DNA of 40,925 bases from Phoronis australis (taxonomy: Eukaryota; Phoronida; Phoronidae), in the NCBI GenBank assembly GCA_002633005.1, contig NMRA01000446.1, positions 1 through 40,925 on the forward strand. The letters run 5' to 3'. A program made the position numbers and the translations under genes. Each line of letters starts with the position of its first letter. Position 1 is the first letter of the stretch. Below the pieces are notes generated by a model. It worked only from the letters and a program-made list of their open reading frames with translations. It ran no database searches and was not told the origin of the DNA. This document shows positions 11,501 through 23,500 of the stretch, piece by piece.

Positions 11501-14500
11501 TCGTCTCGCGTTGGATATTTTATTATTTTAAGTGTTAACAGAAAGTTTTGCGTCGGCGACTGTGCCATCGACAGCTTCGTCGGTGGTTATTAGATCGTAG
11601 AATCAGAGCAGGGAGCCAGTGTAGTACAATAGGAGAGTTCACTTATGAGTTCGATGTTATCGCTGCTACTAGCGCCACAAAGTAGCGAATAAGTAGCGGT
11701 CATGAACGAAGCTCGAGAACAATGGCGAAGAGTGCCTTTTGCAGTGCAACAAATTACACAAATTCATTCACGAAAACACCAGACGTGTCAATTCTAAAGT
11801 TTCCTAAGGATCCATGCAGAAAGGTAAGGATTATTTGTTATTCAATAATATGATACACTGTCTTTCATTTTATGTGTTCTGTTCATGGTTGGAAGACAAG
11901 TCGATCCCAGTACCAGTGCCACTGTCGTCTGCAGTGTAGGCTACTGCACAGCCAGGTTGCTGGCGGAAGGACTATGATTAACGGTGTGATCGTCATCTTG
12001 TTTGGATATTTGCAGTCCATGTATTCCAATTAAAATCAAAATTTCAACATCATTTCACAATGAAAGTATTGGGACATCATATGTAGAAAGGACAAGTGTT
12101 CAAAAACTTTTTCAAACTTTTACTAAGGTTGATCAGGTTTAAGCATTTAATGAAAGGTTAGCCTGTGATTTGGAGCGAGTCAAAGTAAAACTGATGTAAT
12201 TTTCAGAGTCTGGATGGAGGCTGAAATTTTGATCAAACCCATGCTAAAATATTTGAAACAAACTATCAAACAGAATTTTTTTAAAAATAAACATTTCTAG
12301 AGCAAAAAGTTTCCTAGATGACGTGCTTCTTCTATTGTGCTCTTGTCTACGCTGATTTGGCAGAACAGCCTCATTGTCAGAAGTCATGTTGTTTTGTCCC
12401 ACCTTTGCTGAGCTAAGGATTCAGACTCAGCGGGTACTTCCTGATGACAAACACCTCTGTGAGTAAATTAGTTTTCACATTTATTTGTAACGTAATTCTT
12501 TGACGAAAAGAGCCGTTGTTTACTAGTGAATTATCAGAGAATGAGAAGATTGGTCAGATTTTCCAGTTGTCTTGGTATCTGTGTTGCCTATTTTGTACGT
12601 TTTTGGAGATTGTGATTAATATAAGCCCCAGTTGTGGCTGGGTAACAGATATGATCCGTGGTCAGGCTGTAATTTACCTGAAATATTTACTGTTACTGAT
12701 AAGAGGAACACTGGGCAAATGAAACCAAATTTTAGTCTTGTCACACAAGTCTCTAGTTCAGTTTTGTTTGAAGTTGTGTGGGTAGTGAATATTTTCATCG
12801 CTGTTCAGTATCTCTTAAAATATTTTGTCATCACATTTCGCAACTTTGCTAATACGTTTTTTTAAGTTGTGAGCTATTCTACAGATTGGCAACTGACTTG
12901 CAACTATTAGTGATTATAGTGGGAGACTGGGGAGTTTGCCCTAAACTGGCATGTCACTAACAAATAGTGAAATGTTCTAGAGTTATATGTGAGAGTGCGT
13001 CAGAATGGATTGCAGTGTTGTAGTGATGAAATGCCGTGCTTTCTTCATCTTACTTGTGAAACACGTACTGCACAAAACAATAATTGTCTGCATTGCTAGT
13101 AACCCGGTGCATTGAATAGCGAAAACATGCGAAAATGTTGGGAAGAGATGAAACAGCAGTGAGCTGGGAGCACTATGTAATGACCGACAACCATTGCGGC
13201 GAATGGCATGATGGCGGAGTGAACACTGCTATTGTACTACACTCCTTGGTCACAGTAAATGGTAGCTAGCTAGCTGGCTGTATGAAGACTGTCGTCAAAA
13301 TACAGCTAGGTACCACTGTGTGGTACAAAGTTTTATTAATAGTAAATATACAGCTTTGTGAGGATGTAGGTAAAAAATGACCAAATAAAATCTCACACAA
13401 AATCAGTGACATTGAAAACTGCACTATGCTTTAGTAAACTAAATAATTTACCGGTGTTGGAAATATTAGCGTTCTATCGTTATTCTGCTGCTAAAATTGT
13501 GGAGCGATATTTTGTGTCGGCTTTTGGCACCATAAAGTATTGCGCCACCTATTGACCAGTTTCTTTTTTAGTCGATTCTTCAATCAACAGTACTTCTTCC
13601 ACGAGGTTGCGTAGATGCCACAACAAATTATCGGAACTGTTTTCATTTAGTTACAAGTGTTTAGAATTTTGATACCGAAAACCGAATTTCAGAACAAATT
13701 TTGCGCATAGCCAGTATAGGGAGTCTACTAATGAAACTGATGTCATTTTCAGCGACTTATCTTCCACTGAATGCATGCCAACAGTTTCACTGCAAAAAGT
13801 CATGTGTATCAAGGTAAACGACCTCATAAAGTACAACTTGTCGGGGAATTTTTGCCGATTTTGATCATGACGACGTCGTACTCCTCATGACCAGTCCAAA
13901 CACGTAGTACAAGTTGGCCTACCGAACAGTGCAGGCTATGGTACATTCAAAATTTCTATAAATCCTTAAAAGCGACTCCTTTATTAAAAAACTCAATGTA
14001 TTTGACAGGTTTTGCATCGAATTTTGCTGATCTATTAGTGTAACGCGATGAAGTCAAGCGATAAGATGACATCAACCAGTAACCGTTTTGTACGGGACTG
14101 CTTAACAGACTGTGTTAGAACCTATGAGGTCATTGGTTAATTTCAGCATGTCCGTCTGCCGTCTGGAGTCAGGTAAAAGAACTAAACTTGCTTTTATCCA
14201 TTGGAGCTACTCCATCTAAACTGAAACAAAATACATTGTTTTGGCGGCATTCTCCTTTAAGGTCTTCAAACACAACAGCTTTTTCACGTTTGCTTTAGAC
14301 AACAGAGTTTTCCAACATAGCCACGGCCTAGTCAGACGATGGAACCTGCTGCTGGACCCCAGTTAAGCTTTTTGGTAAACAAAATGAGTCATTTACTATT
14401 ACATGAGAAAGAACAACATCCTGAATTTTTCTGAAGCGTGTCTGTAAAAATATAAGGAAAACCCTGTCGTGCAACACACGTTAGCATCCTCGCCTTCGAG

Positions 14501-17500
14501 ATCTCGAGATCTCGCGGGCTTCCTGGCCTCGGATGGACATTTGTATGAGCAACATGTTTCGAGATATGGAATTAGGGCGTGTGGCAAAAATGACAATGGT
14601 TAATTCTCTACTTCATTATTGTGCAAAATACTTGCCATATTCGTCTTTTTCCACTCTTCCAGTATTGATTACCTTAGCGTAAGGGAAAGATCCCCATTAT
14701 GACGTGTACACAGTACACATCATATGCCAGTAAACAAAGTACGAGTTTCTCTGTCTTCATTTTGTGGAGAAATTTGACACAGTAGAAATTTACTCCTTGG
14801 ACACATTGGGTAATGAACAGGCCAAGAATTACCTAACACAAATCACCTACAATAAAAATCTGTCTGTGTACATGATTCTATTTTGCAGGATGTTTTACCT
14901 ACCAGCAAAGAGAAATGTGTCAACTTCGTCCCTTATTTCTGAGTTGGACAATCCTTTCCCGTCTTCGTCCTTAGCGCTCAACATAATATCAATAAAGTCC
15001 AAATATTTCTTCCCTTCCAGCGCTTTGCTGTCATTTTCCTGGATTAAAAAACGTGTTAAATCAAGCTTGGATAACTTTTTCGTTCAACTGACACATTAAC
15101 GACAGCCATATTGCTAAACTGTCAATGTTAATTATCAAGAAAACACGGCCATTAAAACGAAATTGACGTATTACTACTCCGGACACACCAACTGTACTTT
15201 TTTAGCACGTGTTGAACAGGAGTGAGTGACCCCATTTCCATTACGTCACATTCAAGGAGTGAGTGACCCCATTTCCATTACGTCACATTCAAACACGTTA
15301 TGATAATTAAAGGCTTCCAGCAAAGTCTGAACCAATATTTTACACAAGAGAGATCCGAGTGAAATGATAATAGCTTTCCGCTTGAAGGTTTTCTCTAAAT
15401 ATTGCAGTAACATAGTTGACAACATTCGAAACTGAAAAAGCTAGGCATTTGGATCAAGGCCTTACTGCAAGTGGTAAATGACCAGTGAAACATTCAAAAA
15501 TATCCTAGTGGTGTTTTTGTATTTTCAGTCGCGTCGGTGAACGAATGGAGAAAAGGGGGGAAATTGCGTGAAAAAGCAAAAATATATAAAAAATACGTCG
15601 ATTTTCTCGCGTGTCATAGAGCGGGACATCTTGATAGTGTGGTGGGACGCAGGACAAAGGTAGTGAGGTGGGACGCAGGACAAATGTAGTGTGGTGGGAC
15701 GCAGGACAAAGGTAGTGAGGTGGGACGCAGGACAAAGATTCAAAAAGCCTTACAGTTCTGCCAAAAGCCGAACAGTTGTCAAGTATTGAGTAACCTACAT
15801 GACTGATTAGTGTACCACATTGTGGGCAAATGAACGGGACTGAAGCGTCTGATTAGTGTACCACATTTTGGAAGAGAAAACGGGACTGAAGCGTCTAACT
15901 AGTGCACCACATTGTGGGCAAGTAAAGGGAACTGAAGTGTCTCCAGAGGCGGATCCAGGATTTTCAGTTAGGGGGGTCAGGGCAGAGTATTAGCCAGGAT
16001 TTTGCCCCTCAGACATTCACATCCCCGAACTGCCAAATGGAATCTGGGAGAATTTTAGGAGGGCATGGCCCTCTTGGCCCCCCTCTAAATCCGCCACTGG
16101 TCTCGGTTGAACACAGGCGTGGGTTGTAGTCAGCAATAAAATCTGAACTTAATGTTGATGGACAAAGAATTCCACAATCCTGCGCCCGCGCACTCAAAGT
16201 TCCTGGGGTCGTGTGGCAGATGACCAGGGCAATCAAAGGCAAGCAGCATGTATATTAACCAGAGTTTGCAGACTTGCTGAAGTTTAATTAAGGCCCCACT
16301 AATTCGCTGGAGCCTGCGGAAGAAGAATTTCTCGCTGGCAAACGGCTATAAAATATTCCTACATGTGACAAATTAATAACTTCAGAATAAGTCATTAGTT
16401 TCAATCAGCATCTTTTCCGATTCAAATTGACAGTAATCAGGACCGTATATTTTGTGATGACCCCGTTTTCCGTCTCCATTTCTATTATGACTATTCAGAA
16501 TATAATCACAAAATTCTTTGGCGGCAACACTATAACAATAACAGAACATACCAGTTCCTGCCTTCTACGTTTGATAATAGCGTTGGCCTGTTCGTGAACT
16601 TTGTCGCAGTAGTATTGAAATTGGCGGGATGTTCTCGTAAGTCTCCTCAGTAATGGGAAGATCGTGAACAGTGGGTTTCGGTCGAGGCTGTAAAGTACAC
16701 GCTTGATCAGCATATAAGTAATGTTCTCAATTCCCCATATCCCGAATTCAACTCTCCTCTATTGTGAAGGTAGAGAAGAACGTCTTATGGTTGACCTAGT
16801 TTTTAAATGGAAGAAGTTAAACTTGTTTCTGGGCTGGATTGGATCAGACGTGAAAAACAATTTATCACGCCCATTTCAGCTTTCAAACTTTTTCGTTTCA
16901 ACATAGCAAGTCGCTAAGCAATATTATAACTTTTTGGCATTCTAATAATAAGGAAAATATATATGCCAATCTTAGACCAGCATGGGGCAAGCACTAAAGG
17001 GACGCTCGGCATTCTGAAACATACCGAAGAAATTTCTCATCACGAGGTCTCTTTGCTAGTGGAATTTTCTCGAGAAGAGGTCACACAGGTCATGGATATG
17101 GTCAATGCAAAGGATACACCCTGCACAATATAATAAATATTTCAATAACTTTCTTCCAATTGCAAATTAGGAACGCGACTGTTGGATGCCTTAAGTGTGA
17201 AAAACTCCACAAAGTACGAAACTTATCAAAAAGAAACAGCTTGAAGTGGAAACAGAATGTGGATAACGGCATTTTTAGATGTTTGCCGTGCTCATCATTC
17301 CTTAAAGATATTGATATCTTAATTAGCCTTAATACTTCTTGGCATAACTAGAAGATGACCGACATTATCGTAGAACAACCGGTAACAAGTGATGGCAAAG
17401 TGAATATTAAGCAGTGGTGGGTATATACATGGGGTTTAGGGGCTTCAAACGCCCTTGGGCCAAACGACCAAATATGTCTCTAGGTAATTTTCTCATGTCT

Positions 17501-20500
17501 GAAAATCTGACAAAACAGTCGTGCTTTCGATCAATCTTGGGCACCAGAAGAGCTATCACCAAAATAGTCAAGTGACATGCAATAAATTGCATTACTTCAA
17601 AAGACTCACACGGCGTTCTGAACAATACCCCCAGTTAAGTGTCGTACGGCGTTAAGATACGGGTGCTCATTTCTGAAAATAGATAAAGAAACACAACCAT
17701 CAGTCACGTGACGAAGAAAATCAAAATGGTTTTCACGTGAACACCCATAAATTGGCCTCTCCAAAAGCTCTCAGAGCCCTACTTTTAATGTCACTTACTC
17801 TGACTACGGTTGGACATCTGAAATTTTATTTCTAATTCCTTCAGGGATGACAAACAGTACCGGTACCAAAATGATGCCTTGGCATGTCCAATTTCTGCAC
17901 CATAACTACCAACACACAATATTTTGAAAAATAGTGGGGCATTCAAAACATGTTAGAAGCCCATAAAAATGACACAAGTGCTATTTTGGCAATTATTTTG
18001 CACTAACGATAAAAAACAGACTAAAATGTGCTATAGTCTGGCTTGGCCAGGCATTTCTGAAAAACGTTGAGATTCACAAGGCGACCAGAAATGTACTTAC
18101 TGAATTGACGTTTGTGAGGCACAAGGCAACACAAGTAGGTTTGACAGGACTGTACCCAACCATCATAAATTAATTGCCATATGTGTATGAACGCATGCAT
18201 AAGAAAACCAGAAATGGTATTGGTCTCATAAAACAGTGTACATTTCAACCTTATAATGAGAAAAAATCAGGTCTTAGTACTGTTGATCTTGAAATGTATA
18301 GTGCCAGACTTTTTTAGTTCACAAAGGTTGTGGCTTTGAAATACATGTAATCTAGCTACTCTGCCATCATGTCCTATTCGTCAGCAAATTTCGGTGCACA
18401 TCACCAAGTACAGGGCAGTGACAAATTAAATTAATCTCATTTTCAGTTCAACCAATATTGCATATTCCACAAATTCTCTCACTCTCGGCTAGATCTGCGT
18501 AATTTTAATGTAAAGTTTGGGAATTGAGCAACTAAAACGAGCAATAGTATTTTCCTTAAGCAGGGATCTAAAAAGCACAGGTATTTCATACACTGTAGTT
18601 CCGTTTTGATAGTACAATAAAATTGATAGTAATTTTAATTATTAATTACAGATTGTCACTTTTGTACGTCACAGTCTCTTGGCGAAATTCTGAAAGGAAT
18701 AAATGTACGTGTCCCGGCCCGTATAACCATACCTCTCCAAACCTTAAGTATACAGCAGCATTTTCAAAGAATAGGATATACCCAGTTGTACCTCAGCCAT
18801 TAGGTGGTGGGTCAGAATTTGTAGGGCTTCTAGAAAATGATTTTTGTGAGTACTAAAGAGGGGCAATTTTATTTTGGTGTTTTTAATTCATTTATTAGAG
18901 TGTTTTCAAAATTTAAAAAGTTCCCACACATAAAGTTACACATTTTTGAGAAATTTGAGTTTGAAGTTACACCAAAGAGCTTAGTGAACTTAATTTATAA
19001 AAACAACAGTTTTGATATCTTTTTGTAAAACATGTAATATGGTCCCATCAATGTCATTGTATTGAACAATAATACACTCACATAACTTGTTTTACTATTG
19101 TATACTAATTGTAAACAGTGAAATTAAAAAAAAATTGTAAAGTGACCCATAGTGGCAGAAATACAAGTCTGAATGTTACTAGGAGGTTATTCTGGCATTG
19201 TGTGGCAAAAAAAAATACCACTGAACACTAAGACTGGACAAAATTTGTGCCTCAATGACTGAACCATTGACTAATGGGATAAATGTAGCTTCTTTGCATA
19301 ATACACCAGAATTATGTTATACAAAAACAATTTAGTTGAATAATCTCTGTGAAGGTGTACACAGATTGAGAACACAAAAATAATAGGTTATTCTGACAGC
19401 TCACACTTTTTAATACAAAGATAAAACGAAATAACGGGGTTGGAGAAGTTGGCGGTCTATTTAGGGTTGACTTGTCAAAGAACTATCCAATGTTATGCAG
19501 TCAGTATTGCTGATGTTAATACAGTTGTCATAGCTTCACATTTCTGTTCAGTTTGACTCAGCATTGCTGCACAAACTCAGTTTCCCTGCACACACATTCT
19601 TTAAGCACTTGCAGCATACATCGTTTAGAACTGTCAATGGAGCTGTGGGCATTGACATCCATTTTAATTGCAAAGCTCCACCGCCAAGTAGCCAACTACG
19701 GCTGATTAGAGAGGGTACAGTACTGCACACTGGTGATTGGCCCCCGTGCAATGAAGGATTCAATACTGAGTCTTTGTTTGGAGGCAGGCAGGATTTGGGC
19801 AAATGTTCGATTCAAAACATGTTATAAAGGGCTGTGTTCGTTAGTGTGTCAGCAAGTGAATTATTATTGAACACTAGCCTCAATTCACTTTCGTCTCTCT
19901 TAGTTGGATACAACTGCAACAGTGAGTAGCTTCAACAGTCGTTTCTTAAGATGGCCTGTCCAAAAAACTTCATGCACACCAGCTTTCTGAAGAACAGCTT
20001 CAAAGTCTTGCTTTAGTTTTGAAAGGCAAATGACATTTCCATGTGTTAGAATCGTTGAATCAATGAACTCCAAACAAAACTGTAGAAAAACATCTCTGAA
20101 AACTGTGGATTCTTCACTCTTCACAATCTTTGTCTTTCTATTTTTATAGCATGATGATCTGTGGCACTTGGCTTCTTAAGCCACAAGGTCTTTATCTTTG
20201 AATTTCATTTGCATATTCAGGGCTGACGTTTCCTGTAAGCATTTGATTTGACAGCACTCGGTCACGGCTTTTCTTGTGACTCTTCGCAGCATGGCCATAA
20301 ATAATACCGGCTGCGAGCAGCCGGCTGCCATCATTGAACCCAGCCAGTTGGGATGCAGTCTGCTCGAGGTTGCGTTTGCGGGCCAGCAGCTTAACGTCAG
20401 CCGAATATAAGTAAAGGGGTTGGTTGGTGGTGCATGAGCCAGCGAGGTAATCTGCACGCTCATTAATTAAGACACCGGCGTGGCCAGGTACGAAAGACCA

Positions 20501-23500
20501 GATCACTACATGATGAGGGTGGCGTAATCGGAAGACACCCCAGTTGGCTGGGAGGTTTCCAGATTGAACTTTCATCAACACTGCCATGGAATCGGTGGCA
20601 AAGATAATGGTGTGATTCTCCAGGTCTAGGAGTGACAGCTTGGTTAGGGCACGTTGTATAGCCTCAAACTCCATCCGCGTACTGCTTGTGTATACATGGT
20701 GGCAGCCACTACCTACCGCAATGACGTTGTTAGCACAGCGTATTTGATAACCCCCTCCCGCACGATTAGTTTCACCATCGAAGGATCCATCAGTTGCTAC
20801 AATGATGGCATTAATACAGCCAAGATCACGCCATTGCTGACGGCACAATGCTTGGGCTACTCCAGGAGGCCATTCCCGAGCTTCCCTGTTGAAAGCAATG
20901 ATGACATTCGGTTCCTCACCAAGTTCTTGTACTGGCAGCCAAGCAGCATCTTGCGCGATCATGTGTTCGCCGATGAGACCCATGGTTGCGTTAACAGCAG
21001 CGATAGTCCACGAGCACCTGCCAAGTCTATGGTGGGAGACATTGCGAAAAGGTCTAGGACGAAGTCCATAAGTTTCCGTTGCAGGGACGGGGTTCACGCA
21101 CCTGTCAAGTGCAGTCTTCACTTGACTGTGTAACATAGAAAGAACTAGGTTGCCCCCTAAAGTACTCACAAGGATGAACGTTATGAGATCTGGCCTACCG
21201 ACTACATTCTCAGATTGCTGCTGCAAGATACTGTAACACTGAACTGGTTGTCTGAGGCTTTATCTGAAACAGTCTTGTCCAGTAAACAATACGCGTGCCC
21301 AACAGAACGCAATCTGTTTTTCACCCAGTTGTCTAGTCTACCTTAGGGAAAATGAGGTCTAGAATTTGCTAATACAACAATTAAAATTATACTGTATTTA
21401 CAATCCATATAAAAATTAGTTTCTGCAATTAGAATTTGGTTACTAGGAGCAGAGTTAGTTACATTTGTCCATGAAGCACAAAAGGTCTTAAGGTTTGATG
21501 TTGATAACATTTCTTTACAGCTAAAGTGCGGTTGTCGTCGTTCACTTGCTGATAATGCCATTTTGTGCACCGTGTTTATGATATTTTGAATAAAAAAATT
21601 GTGAAAAATATTTTGTACTTTCAAAAATTAAAAGACGAAAACTATTCACAGAGAAATTTTGAAAATTAGCTTGAAACGGAAAGCCGTTTTACTTTTCATT
21701 TGTGTCTACAACGCAATGCGTGTTACTGTTTACCTTTATATCTACACCACTGGTTGGCCTTCTGTTTTTGGAGACGTCCCTTCATTCCTTCATGCCTTCC
21801 GATGGGGTTTGTGCGACTAAAAGACCCTGTGCTTTTTTATCAGACTTCTACACAGATATATCGATAAGGGTACCATGGGTCAGGAAACGAAATATAACAG
21901 AGTAAAGAAATGTTGAGTGTTGAGTTGCTAAAGAGTCGTTAGGAGTACTCCTGAGATGGAATGTAGCCTACCATAAAGGTATCGTTTTACGTGCGTTACG
22001 AATAACTAGTTTCTTGATATGCAGGCGAGATGACGAGAGATCATGCGATATACAAGCAAAGCACGTGATATCACTAGCTTTCACCCATGAGCAGGGGGTG
22101 GGGCTCGGGGATTGAGCGAACCTCCCCCCTCCCGTTTGGAGAAGTGGAAAAAAAGGGCTACCTCAGTGAAACAAAAAAGTCCGAAAACGAGGCACTAAAA
22201 AGGCAGGAAGTACCAAAATTCGCGAACGCACGATTAAAAAATTTGAACGTACCTCGTTTTTTTAGTAAAGGGTCCATTTTCCCAAAAATTTAAGCCCCCA
22301 CTTTTTAAGCTGGGTGCGCGCACGACTCAATGAGCCCCACGCATGCAATTCCGCGAGTTACTATGGCGCCATGCTTTGAGTATCATATCTATACCTCTTT
22401 GTAAAAGAAAAAATATCTTTTGATGGGACTTACGAGTCAATGAGCTGACAGGTTGTTTCTATGGAGAAAGCACAGCGAAACAATGAGTCAAGTGTTAACT
22501 GACTGACGTTCTTGAATCCATCCATACTTTCGTCACGAGCTATGTGGCGCTCTATTTTTTCCTAGAAAATATAATGTATTACTACACATGTACAGTGCAA
22601 ACGTTACAGCCACAGAATACAGAAGCATTCTCAGTGCTGTGTATAAAGCCTATCCTACAGATAGTACTAACTGTTAGCATGGGACAGTTTTATACAAGGC
22701 TGTTCAACACTGATTGTTTTGACTTAACCATCAGTTCCAGTTTCAAGTTAATGGATCACACTGGTGATACTTCGGAGGCAAAGTGACGATGGGAATAAAA
22801 CGAATCATTTTACAACAAGCGGTGCTTAACTTTGTTATATTTATAGCGAGTTCGCCGGTAGGAAGATTTAGTAGAAACGTTCTAGAAACTTGACAGGGAA
22901 TTTCGACTCTTCTGATGTCAGCTTGGGTAGGTAAGATTTGGAGGACAGCCGTCTCCAGTACATACATTCAGATATTGTCTCTACCCTCTGTCACAGCGCC
23001 ACGTGTGTGGAAATGTGGCCTTGTGAAATGATGATGTCAAGGACACACAGAACTCGGTGTGTGGGCATCAGCTTGATTTGAGCTTTTGTCGTTTTATGTA
23101 TGGTACTCGAAGCTGCCCAAAACTGAGTATAACGAATCGTACATGTTTAATGCCTTGTAACCTTGCGTGATTTCAGCAACCGCAATCAACAAAAGCATGT
23201 CTGAATACTCGCTGGTTCCGTGAGTGCCGCTAGGTGGTCAGTAGCCAGCACGCGTGCTGGCACAGGCTAGGCATGTAGGTAACCAGCGAGGTCTGAATAC
23301 AGTGCTCGACACTTAGTGCGGTTGATGGGTGCTGACTGCTGGGTGTGGCAATAGCACCGGTTTTACGAAATAAACGGAACAATTGTCATCACAAAGTCGC
23401 TACAAACTTTGAAAGGAATCTCGGGGGAATTATTGTCTGACTTTGGTACTCCCTATGGTGACCTCTGGCACTTGGAATATTTCCCAGGTCACCAACTACA

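Larger units (their letters stand above)
10834..14260 (+). mobile_element. Kolobok-like (TTAA) DNA transposon relic, 3.4 kb
   Basis: The left end reads TTAAAGGAGAATGCCACC (10834-10851) and the right end GGCGGCATTCTCCTTTAA (14243-14260), its reverse complement with one mismatch. TTAA at both edges is the target duplication of piggyBac and Kolobok elements; the TTAAAGGRR terminus is that of the T2/Kolobok group. Inside is a plus-strand exon for a THAP zinc finger (11722-11823), as in autonomous Kolobok transposases. No later transposase exon was found, so it is probably non-autonomous. It sits in CYP4 intron 7, opposite in orientation to the host gene. Confidence 0.75.
10759..14902 (-). other. 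CYP4 intron 7
   Basis: A 4.1-kb phase 1 intron splitting the Gly of AGHDTT. Some 3.4 kb of it is the TTAA element; without it the intron would be about 0.7 kb, the size of introns 8-10. A perfect 18-bp palindrome lies at 14497-14514. Confidence 0.8.
15039..16551 (-). other. CYP4 intron 6
   Basis: A 1.5-kb intron, phase 0, unusually rich in small tandem repeats (37, 26 and 46 bp) plus one MITE. No other coding sequence. Confidence 0.75.
17673..22433 (-). other. CYP4 intron 4
   Basis: A 4.8-kb intron, phase 2. It holds mobile-element coding remnants at 19548-21624 in the same orientation as the host gene and a dispersed repeat at about 22085-22310. The rest (17.7-19.5 kb and 21.6-22.1 kb) is AT-rich with no gene recognised. 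Confidence 0.72.

Noticed and set aside
18100-18160. Phase-compatible donor TTCA|GTAAGTAC as a possible end of CYP4 exon 4
   Set aside because: Upstream frame closes after about 20 codons with no conserved residues; exon 4 lies elsewhere.
18196-18248. Minus-strand [11 protein letters not shown] resembling the CYP4 KCAFSYETN block
   Set aside because: No acceptor and no TLD upstream, wrong donor phase; the true exon with [11 protein letters not shown] was then found at 22434-22561.
20654-21133. 159-codon plus-strand frame
   Set aside because: Antisense shadow of the RNase H ORF.
23020-23110. Minus-strand VLCVLDIII resembling the CYP4V LCALDIIC block
   Set aside because: No Trp or acceptor upstream, stop soon after; exon 4 already accounted for.
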